A stretch of 64,000 bases of DNA from Enterobacter hormaechei subsp. xiangfangensis (GTDB lineage Bacteria; Pseudomonadota; Gammaproteobacteria; Enterobacterales; Enterobacteriaceae), in contig NZ_CP017183.1 of the NCBI RefSeq assembly GCF_001729785.1, positions 3,658,001 to 3,722,000 on the forward strand. Reading direction: 5' to 3'. Below, in pieces: positions 57,641 to 64,000 of this stretch. The position numbers and the translations under genes are program-made. The notes below the pieces were generated by a model. The model was not told the DNA's origin, did no database searches, and saw only the letters and a program-made list of their open reading frames with translations. How positions within the stretch are numbered: the first letter of the stretch is position 1; every line of letters begins with the position of its first letter.

Positions 57641-58894
57641 CTACCCCCGCCGCGCCAGCGTTTCCCCGTCTGAGAAGTAGGCCCGGATCCCCGCCAGAAT
57701 CGACTCCGCCACTTCCTGCTGGAATTTAGCCGTCTTGAGCTTACGTTCCTCTTCCACGTTACTGATAAACGCGGTTTCGACCAGAATGGAAGGAATATCC
57801 GGCGCTTTCAGTACCGCAAATCCGGCCTGCTCGACGCTGTTTTTGTGCAGCTTGTTGACCCGGCCCAGTTTGCCCAGCACCGCTTTACCAAACTTCAGGC
57901 TGTCGGTAATAGTCAGCGACTGCACCATATCAAACATCGTATGGTCGACGTAACGGTCGCCACTTTTGCTCACACCACCGATTAAATCCGAGGCGTTCTG
58001 CGTGTCCGCCAGGTATCTCGCCGCGGTGCTGGTCGCCCCTTTTGTTGACAGGGCAAACACTGAGGATCCGCTCGGCTGGCGGCTGGTGAAGGCATCCGCA
58101 TGAATAGAGACAAACAGATCCGCGCGCTGCTTTTGCGCTTTTGCCACGCGGACCTTCAGCGGAATAAAGACATCTTCGTTGCGCGTCATATAGGCGCGCA
58201 TATTGCCCTCTTTGTCGATCAACGCCTTCAGACGACGGGCAATTTGCAGCACCACATCTTTTTCGCGGGTGCGATATTTCCCGACGGCGCCGGAATCTTC
58301 TCCGCCGTGGCCAGGATCGAGCATGATCACAATCGGGCGATCGCGCCCCGCCTTGCCAGGCTTTGGACCACTTTGCGCTGGCGGAACCTGGCTGTCGAGA
58401 TCGCCTTTGTTGTAATCCTCAAGTAATGCCAGGAGCGGATCCTGAATATCCGTCGCATTCGCCGGATAGAGATCCATCACCAGACGCTCCTTAAAGGCGG
58501 CAACAGGCGCAAGGGCAAAGAGCTGCGGTTTCACGTTCTGCTTCAGCTCAAACACCATGCGCACGGTTTGCGGATCGAACTGCCCGACGCGCGCCGATTT
58601 GATAAACGGATCGTCGCCACGGATTTGTGCTGCCATGCCTTTAAGCACGGAGTTGAGGTTCACACCTTCGAGATCAACCACCACACGTTCAGGATTGCTG
58701 AGGGCAAATTGCTTGTATTTCAGCACGCGATTGGACTCGACCGTCACGCGCGTATAGGTCGACGACGGCCAGACGCGCACCGCGACTACCTGGCTTGTGG
58801 CGGCAAGACCCACCTGGCTGACGCTAAGCAACCACATCGCCCCGGCCCCTTTTAACAGGCGGCGGCGGCTTATTGCTGAATTGGATCCCGACAT
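57641..58894 (-). CDS. amiC: N-acetylmuramoyl-L-alanine amidase AmiC
   Basis: A periplasmic zinc amidase that splits septal peptidoglycan during cell separation, activated by NlpD. It carries a twin-arginine signal ([16 protein letters not shown]), an AMIN septal-targeting domain near residues 40-140, and an Amidase_3 domain with [15 protein letters not shown] and [23 protein letters not shown] at 58894 gives 417 residues as in E. coli; the frame upstream to 58978 is not family sequence. Its activator gene nlpD is expected just left of this window. Confidence 0.97.
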   Translation of the reverse strand: MSGSNSAISRRRLLKGAGAMWLLSVSQVGLAATSQVVAVRVWPSSTYTRVTVESNRVLKYKQFALSNPERVVVDLEGVNLNSVLKGMAAQIRGDDPFIKSARVGQFDPQTVRMVFELKQNVKPQLFALAPVAAFKERLVMDLYPANATDIQDPLLALLEDYNKGDLDSQVPPAQSGPKPGKAGRDRPIVIMLDPGHGGEDSGAVGKYRTREKDVVLQIARRLKALIDKEGNMRAYMTRNEDVFIPLKVRVAKAQKQRADLFVSIHADAFTSRQPSGSSVFALSTKGATSTAARYLADTQNASDLIGGVSKSGDRYVDHTMFDMVQSLTITDSLKFGKAVLGKLGRVNKLHKNSVEQAGFAVLKAPDIPSILVETAFISNVEEERKLKTAKFQQEVAESILAGIRAYFSDGETLARRG

Positions 58895-59070
58895 GCTTCT
58901 CCCGAGCAAGAAATCTGATTGATGAACAAAACGCCCAAATTGACCGAAAACTTTAACGAATGACGCATAAACTGTCATCTATAAAAGGGTAAACAATCAT
59001 ACGTTAACGCACGGATTACTTATTATTTTCTGTGGGTCGCAGAAAATTTAGGCTTGCACACGCGGCCGCG

Positions 59071-59109
59071 ATCGAATAAAAATACATAAATTACGAATAA
59101 ACATTCACT
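59071..59109 (+). promoter_or_regulatory. Tandem ARG boxes (ArgR operator) before argA
   Basis: Two 18-base ARG-box-like sequences, ATCGAATAAAAATACATA (59071-59088) and TACGAATAAACATTCACT (59092-59109), are separated by 3 bases, the spacing used by the ArgR hexamer. They lie just upstream of the argA start and downstream of a TTGCAC -35 candidate (59054). Confidence 0.8.
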
Positions 59110-59121
59110 AAGGGTTGTATC

Positions 59122-60453
59122 ATGGTTAAGGAACGCAGAACCGAACTGGTCCAGGGATTCCGCCATTCTGTTCCCTATATCAACACCCATCGGGGAAAAA
59201 CGTTTGTCATCATGCTTGGCGGCGAAGCCATTGAGCATGAAAACTTTTCCAGCATCGTCAATGATATCGGCCTGCTGCACAGCCTCGGCATCCGTCTGGT
59301 GGTGGTGTATGGCGCACGTCCGCAAATCGAAGCCAACCTGGCCGCCCATCACCATGAGCCGATCTACCACAAACACACGCGCGTGACGGATGCGAAAACC
59401 CTCGAACTGGTCAAACAGGCGGCGGGTCTGTTGCAGCTCGATATCACCGCCCGCCTGTCGATGAGCCTGAATAATACGCCGTTGCAGGGCGCGCACATTA
59501 ACGTGGTGAGCGGCAACTTTATCATCGCTCAGCCGCTCGGCGTGGACGATGGCGTGGATTACTGCCACAGCGGCCGCATCCGCCGTATTGATGAAGACGC
59601 CATTCACCGCCAGTTAGACAATGGCGCGATCGTCCTGATGGGGCCCGTTGCCGTCTCCGTAACGGGTGAAAGTTTTAATCTGACCTCAGAAGAGATTGCC
59701 ACCCAGCTGGCCATCAAGCTGAAAGCGGAAAAAATGATCGGCTTTTGCTCCTCGCAGGGTGTCGTGAACGATGAGGGCGTGATTGTGCCAGAACTTTTTC
59801 CGAATGAAGCCCAGGCGCGCGTGGAAGCGCTGGAAGCAGAAGGCGATTACTATTCCGGTACCGTGCGTTTTCTGCGCGGCGCCGTTAAAGCGTGCCGCAG
59901 CGGGGTGCGCCGCAGCCACCTGATCAGCTATCAGGAAGACGGTGCGCTGTTGCAGGAACTGTTCTCCCGGGACGGGATCGGTACGCAGATCGTCATGGAG
60001 AGCGCCGAGCAGATCCGCCGTGCCACCATCAACGATATCGGCGGCATTCTGGAGCTGATCCGTCCGCTGGAACAACAGGGCATTCTGGTTCGCCGCTCCC
60101 GGGAGCAGCTGGAGATGGAGATCGACAAGTTCACCATCATTCAGCGCGATAACCTGACCATTGCCTGTGCGGCGCTTTATCCGTTCCCGGAAGAGCAGAT
60201 TGGCGAAATGGCGTGCGTTGCCGTGCACCCGGATTACCGTAGCTCCTCGCGGGGGGAACTGCTGCTTGAACGCGTGGCGGCACAGGCGCGCCAGATGGGT
60301 CTGAGCAAGCTGTTCGTGCTCACCACGCGCAGCATTCACTGGTTCCAGGAGCGCGGCTTCACGCCGGTGGATATTGATTCCCTGCCGGAAAGTAAGAAAG
60401 AGATGTACAACTACCAGCGCCGCTCGAAGGTGTTAATGGCGGACCTGGGATAA
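59122..60453 (+). CDS. argA: N-acetylglutamate synthase
   Basis: First step of arginine synthesis: acetylates glutamate with acetyl-CoA and is feedback-inhibited by arginine. An N-terminal amino acid kinase-like domain ([32 protein letters not shown]) is fused to a C-terminal GNAT domain ([36 protein letters not shown]). The 443 residues match E. coli. Control by ArgR is supported by the boxes directly upstream. Confidence 0.97.
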   Translation: MVKERRTELVQGFRHSVPYINTHRGKTFVIMLGGEAIEHENFSSIVNDIGLLHSLGIRLVVVYGARPQIEANLAAHHHEPIYHKHTRVTDAKTLELVKQAAGLLQLDITARLSMSLNNTPLQGAHINVVSGNFIIAQPLGVDDGVDYCHSGRIRRIDEDAIHRQLDNGAIVLMGPVAVSVTGESFNLTSEEIATQLAIKLKAEKMIGFCSSQGVVNDEGVIVPELFPNEAQARVEALEAEGDYYSGTVRFLRGAVKACRSGVRRSHLISYQEDGALLQELFSRDGIGTQIVMESAEQIRRATINDIGGILELIRPLEQQGILVRRSREQLEMEIDKFTIIQRDNLTIACAALYPFPEEQIGEMACVAVHPDYRSSSRGELLLERVAAQARQMGLSKLFVLTTRSIHWFQERGFTPVDIDSLPESKKEMYNYQRRSKVLMADLG

Positions 60454-60459
60454 CAGTCA

Positions 60460-60479
60460 CCCTCTCCTGTTGGAGAGGG
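60460..60479. repeat. Short palindrome between convergent argA and recD
   Basis: A perfect stem CCCTCTCC-tgtt-GGAGAGGG in the 33-base gap between the argA and recD stops. The arms match the core of the larger inverted repeat at 10024-10123, so it may be a minimal member of the same family. It may also mark both transcript ends; no U-run is present. Confidence 0.6.
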
Positions 60480-60486
60480 CGTTCAC

Positions 60487-62307
60487 TCAGACAGATTCAA
60501 ATATCGCGCTTAATCCGCTTCTGCGCTCGGTACGGGTGGCAATAGCCTGGCTCAACACGCGCTCATCCGCATACAGCGACAGGCGCTGGCGCGCACGGGT
60601 AATGGCGGTGTAGACCAGTTCGCGGGTCACTACCGGCGACAGCTGTGTCGGCAGGATCAGCGCCGCATGGTTGAACTCGGAGCCCTGAGATTTATGTACC
60701 GTCATCGCCCATGCCGTTTCATGCTCTGGCAGGCGGCTGGGCTGGACGGACTTCACGCTACCGTCCGGTAGCTGGAACCAGACGCGCAGACCGTTACCGC
60801 GATCGAGCGCAATGCCGATATCCCCGTTGAACAGCCCCAGCGCACTGTCGTTGCGGGAGATCATCACTGGCCGGCCTTCATACCATCGCGAATGCAGCTG
60901 ACGGTTAATTTTGCGTTTCTGCACCAGCAACTGCTCCAGCCTGTCGTTCAGGCCCGTGACGCCAAACGGCCCTTCCCGCAATGCGCACAGAAGCTGGTAT
61001 TCGCCAAATGCGGCGATGACCTGTCCGGGCTGACTGCACTGCTGCACGCAGCTCAGAAAATGCTGGTATCCCTGGAGAGCCTCCTCAAGCATAGCCTGAT
61101 ACTCTTCCCCGCTTTGCAGCGATTTCTTTTCAATGTCAGTGAAGGTACCGTCAAACACCGTGCGCGTGGCGTGCCTGTCGCCACGGTTGACCGCCGCAGC
61201 CAGCTGGCCGATGCCGGAGTCGCTACCGAAACGGTAGCTTTTTTGCAGCAGGCACAGGCTGTCACGCAGTGCGCCCGCGATCGGCGTGTGATCGGGTTCA
61301 AGCGAGCAGCCGGTCAGACGGGCGAGCTCCTGCGCCCGCGCGGCGGTATAACCGTAACTGGCGTAGGTACAGATATCTCCCAGCACCGCCCCGGCTTCTA
61401 CAGAGGCGAGCTGGTCGCGATCGCCCAGGAAAACCACCCGCGCATGGGGTGGCAGAGCATCAATCAGGCGCGACATCATGGTCAGGTCGATCATGGAGGC
61501 TTCATCCACCACCAGCACGTCCAGATGCAGCGGATTACCCGCATGGTAGCGCAGCCGCTGGCTACCCGGCTGCGCGCCGAGCAGACGGTGCAGAGTACTT
61601 GCTTCACCCGGGAAAAGCGCAAGCTGCTCCTGAGTGAGCGGCAGCTGTTGCATCGCGCCGCCCAGTGATTCGGTCAGACGCGCCGCAGCCTTCCCGGTGG
61701 GCGCCGCCAGACGAATACGGCATCGCTGCTCTCCTGAAAGCTGTATCAGGGCTGCCAGCAGCTTTGCGACGGTCGTTGTTTTCCCCGTTCCCGGGCCGCC
61801 GGATATCACCGAGATCCGCCGCGTCAGGGCGACGGCCGCCGCCACTTTCTGCCAGTCTGTGTCCTCACCGGAGTCAAACAGCCTGTCCAGCGTCTGGCGA
61901 AGCTGTGCTTCGTCGCAGGGAAGCGGCGCATTGGTCTCACTAAAGAAACGCGCTACCGTCAGTTCATTTCGCCACAGGCGGTTCAGGTATAAGCGCTCCC
62001 CCGTCAGGATCAGCGGTGCCTGGTTGTCTCCCGGCCCAACGGCTGACGATTCCCGCAAGATTTTCTGCCAGTCCACCTTATCTCCCAGCAGCGCAAAGCA
62101 GGACTGGAGGACAGGCGGCATTTTCTCGTCAACCACCAGACGCGAGAGCGGCAGACACACATGCCCCTCTCCGGCATCTTTACTCAACAGGGCAGCGGCA
62201 AGCATCACGGCGGGCTGGTCAGCGGCAATCATCATGGCAAACTGCACGTCCAGCTGACGCAGCACGCGTTGCTCTACCGCATCCAGCAATAAGTCCTGCA
62301 TCGTCAT
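60487..62307 (-). CDS. recD: Exodeoxyribonuclease V subunit alpha (RecD)
   Basis: The fast 5'-3' helicase of RecBCD, which processes double-strand breaks and is modulated at Chi. The Walker A motif GGPGTGKT is at residues 170-177, with [16 protein letters not shown] (Walker B), [14 protein letters not shown] and the C-terminal [19 protein letters not shown] and [17 protein letters not shown]. The 606 residues compare with 608 in E. coli. The start overlaps the recB stop as ATGA. Confidence 0.96.
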   Translation of the reverse strand: MTMQDLLLDAVEQRVLRQLDVQFAMMIAADQPAVMLAAALLSKDAGEGHVCLPLSRLVVDEKMPPVLQSCFALLGDKVDWQKILRESSAVGPGDNQAPLILTGERLYLNRLWRNELTVARFFSETNAPLPCDEAQLRQTLDRLFDSGEDTDWQKVAAAVALTRRISVISGGPGTGKTTTVAKLLAALIQLSGEQRCRIRLAAPTGKAAARLTESLGGAMQQLPLTQEQLALFPGEASTLHRLLGAQPGSQRLRYHAGNPLHLDVLVVDEASMIDLTMMSRLIDALPPHARVVFLGDRDQLASVEAGAVLGDICTYASYGYTAARAQELARLTGCSLEPDHTPIAGALRDSLCLLQKSYRFGSDSGIGQLAAAVNRGDRHATRTVFDGTFTDIEKKSLQSGEEYQAMLEEALQGYQHFLSCVQQCSQPGQVIAAFGEYQLLCALREGPFGVTGLNDRLEQLLVQKRKINRQLHSRWYEGRPVMISRNDSALGLFNGDIGIALDRGNGLRVWFQLPDGSVKSVQPSRLPEHETAWAMTVHKSQGSEFNHAALILPTQLSPVVTRELVYTAITRARQRLSLYADERVLSQAIATRTERRSGLSAIFESV

Positions 62308-64000
62308 GCCATCTCCTCCGTGTTTGCTGCAAACAGGTTATCCATTTTATTAATCAATTCCGCATCCGGACGAGTGCTGAAGATCCCGGAGCGCGGATCG
62401 GCAGCGTCAACCCCGCGCAGGAACAGGTAGATGACGCCGCCAAAATGATCGTCGTAGCGGTAATCCGCAATACGGTGGCGCAAATAGCGGTGCAGCGCCA
62501 GGGTATAGAGCTGATATTGCAGATCGTAGCGATGCATTTGCATGGCGGCCGCCATCGCCTGCTGGGTATAGGCTGCGCTGTTCTCGCCCAGCCAGTTTGA
62601 TTTGTAATCCAGCAGGTAGTACCGTCCTTCGTGACGGAAGACCAGGTCGATAAACCCTTTCAGCATGCCCTGCACCTGACGGAAGTTCAGCGGCGGGCAA
62701 CCGGCTGACAGCGGATCGTACTGACGGATAAGCGCATCGAGCGCGTCGGCCTTAAGCGGGCCTGCGACGGGCAGATAAAACTCCATCTCAACCTGCTTAT
62801 TTTTGGCCGTTAACTGGCGAAGAGAGAAGCCCTGCGCCGTCAGCGGCGCTTGCAAAATGGCGTTGATCCAGTCAGTGAGAACGGGCTGCCAGTGCGCGTC
62901 ATAGCCTCCGCTCTGCAACATCTTCAGCACCCACTCCTCACTGACAGGCTGGGTGAAATCAAGCTCTTCAAAAAGGCTGTGCAAAAAGGTGCCCGGCGAC
63001 GCGCCGCGTGGGAACTGATGCGGAGTTAACGTCGGTTCAACCGGAACATCGCCTACCCCTGCGGCATCCACGTCCAGCTTCGGCATGAGATCCTGCGCAA
63101 TACTTTGCCCGTGCTGTTGCAGGCCAGAGTAGCTGGTGACGCGCCAGTCGTCGGCAAGCACCCGTGTGATCTGGCGCGCGTTAAGATCGGTCACGGGCTC
63201 TTGCGCCATTTCCCAGCGGCTGTTGTCTGGCAGAGAAGGGATATGCAGGGCGATATCGTCTCCGCAAAGCGACTCGATACAGAGGCGCAACCCCGCCGCA
63301 TCTTTCGGCTCACCACGCTGAATAAGCCGCCCTAAGGCGCTTAAATGGAAATCGCTCTCCCCTGTTTTCTCCCCGCGACGGCGGAAAACCGGCGCGACGC
63401 CCAGGCTGCAATGCCAGACAGAACGGGTCAGCGCCACGTAAAGCAGGCGCAAATCCTCCGCCAGACGCTCCGCTTCCGCCAGCTCAACGCTGGTTTCCGC
63501 CTTGCTGAGATCGAGCACCGCATCGAAAGTCTCGCGGTCATGATAATAGGCCTGATCCTGAACGCGGTAGTTGGCGATAAAGGGCAGCCAGACCAGCGGA
63601 TACTCGAGACCTTTCGATTTGTGAATGGTGACGATTTGCACCAGATGCTTATCGCTCTCAAGACGCATCTGCTGGCTTGAGGCGTTACTGTTTGGATCCG
63701 CGATTTGCTGCGCCAGCCAGCGCACGAGGGCATGTTCACTTTCAAGCTGGGTGCCGGCTTCCTGCAACAGTTCGCTAATGTGTAAAATATCGGTAAGACG
63801 CCTTTCACCGCCGGATGACGCCAGCATATTTTCGGCAATCTGACGCCGCGTCATCAATTCGCGCAGCATCGCCATGACGCCGCGTTTTTGCCAGCGTTCA
63901 CGGTAATGGACAAACTCTTCCACCACCGCATCCCATGCGTTTTCGTCATGGTTGAGCTCATCAATATCGCGCGCGTTCAAACCCAGCATAGAGCTGGCCA
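62304..64000 (-). CDS. recB: Exodeoxyribonuclease V subunit beta (RecB), 3' part
   Basis: The C-terminal half of the RecB helicase-nuclease; the frame stays open to the right edge, so the start lies outside. Superfamily 1 motifs are visible ([37 protein letters not shown]), and the nuclease domain carries the active-site segment [12 protein letters not shown] then [12 protein letters not shown], which cuts DNA and loads RecA. About 565 codons are present of roughly 1180 in E. coli. Confidence 0.96.
   Translation of the reverse strand, partial: ASSMLGLNARDIDELNHDENAWDAVVEEFVHYRERWQKRGVMAMLRELMTRRQIAENMLASSGGERRLTDILHISELLQEAGTQLESEHALVRWLAQQIADPNSNASSQQMRLESDKHLVQIVTIHKSKGLEYPLVWLPFIANYRVQDQAYYHDRETFDAVLDLSKAETSVELAEAERLAEDLRLLYVALTRSVWHCSLGVAPVFRRRGEKTGESDFHLSALGRLIQRGEPKDAAGLRLCIESLCGDDIALHIPSLPDNSRWEMAQEPVTDLNARQITRVLADDWRVTSYSGLQQHGQSIAQDLMPKLDVDAAGVGDVPVEPTLTPHQFPRGASPGTFLHSLFEELDFTQPVSEEWVLKMLQSGGYDAHWQPVLTDWINAILQAPLTAQGFSLRQLTAKNKQVEMEFYLPVAGPLKADALDALIRQYDPLSAGCPPLNFRQVQGMLKGFIDLVFRHEGRYYLLDYKSNWLGENSAAYTQQAMAAAMQMHRYDLQYQLYTLALHRYLRHRIADYRYDDHFGGVIYLFLRGVDAADPRSGIFSTRPDAELINKMDNLFAANTEEMA

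Overview
This window is chromosomal DNA from a member of the Enterobacteriaceae, most likely Enterobacter or a close relative such as Lelliottia, Leclercia or Klebsiella. Almost every gene matches a known E. coli gene in length and residues, and the order follows the E. coli pcm to recB interval. Departures that point away from E. coli are a siroheme synthase gene heading the cysDNC operon, a nanE-PTS-RpiR cluster beside eno, an AraC-type regulator with an M20 hydrolase and an exporter beside queD, and a glycerate kinase gene joined to gudPXD. The genus call is inference, since no rRNA or other marker gene is present.

Layout. Positions 1-4341 (minus): pcm, surE, truD, ispF, ispD, ftsB, ygbE, mostly translationally coupled. 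Positions 4400-8715 (minus): cysC, cysN, cysD, cysG, for sulfate activation and siroheme. Positions 8953-10540: iap (plus), then a 544-base gap of palindromes and a REP where E. coli carries CRISPR-Cas; no array is visible. Positions 10541-14808 (minus): cysH, cysI, cysJ, the PAPS and sulfite reductases. Positions 15112-20582: queD and an accessory module made of a large AraC-type regulator with a GH39-like C-terminus, a divergent M20 amidohydrolase and an MFS exporter. Positions 20600-24582: queE and a nanE-PTS-RpiR amino-sugar cluster. Positions 24635-30967 (minus): eno, pyrG, mazG, relA, with mazEF absent. Positions 31019-35134: rlmD and, divergently, barA. Positions 35185-40456 (minus): garK, gudD, gudX, gudP for D-glucarate. 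Positions 40765-43518 (minus): yqcA, truC, yqcC, the regulatory RNA CsrB with an upstream UvrY box, and syd. Positions 43588-50003 (plus): queF, ppnN, sdaC, sdaB, xni. Positions 50061-52506 (minus): rlmM, ygdD, gcvA, with the fuc operon absent before rlmM. Then come the regulatory RNA GcvB (plus), ygdI (minus), csdA-csdE (plus), tcdA and mltA (minus), three identical initiator tRNA-Met genes (plus), amiC (minus), argA (plus), and recD with the 3' part of recB (minus), which runs off the right edge.

How genes connect. Sulfate assimilation is nearly complete here: CysDN makes APS, CysC makes PAPS, CysH and CysIJ reduce it to sulfide, and CysG makes siroheme for CysI. Queuosine synthesis is represented by QueD, QueE and QueF. 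BarA signals through UvrY to csrB, so the sensor and its RNA output both lie here. RelA makes (p)ppGpp and PpnN is a known (p)ppGpp target. GcvA controls the adjacent gcvB. CsdA, CsdE and TcdA form a sulfur relay for the cyclic t6A tRNA modification.

Most distinctive points: the AraC-GH39 regulator, whose two expected catalytic Glu positions appear to be lost, with its divergent hydrolase-exporter pair; the nanE-PTS-RpiR cluster with a direct-repeat candidate operator; and an ERIC-like element of about 127 bases inserted inside the initiator tRNA operon.
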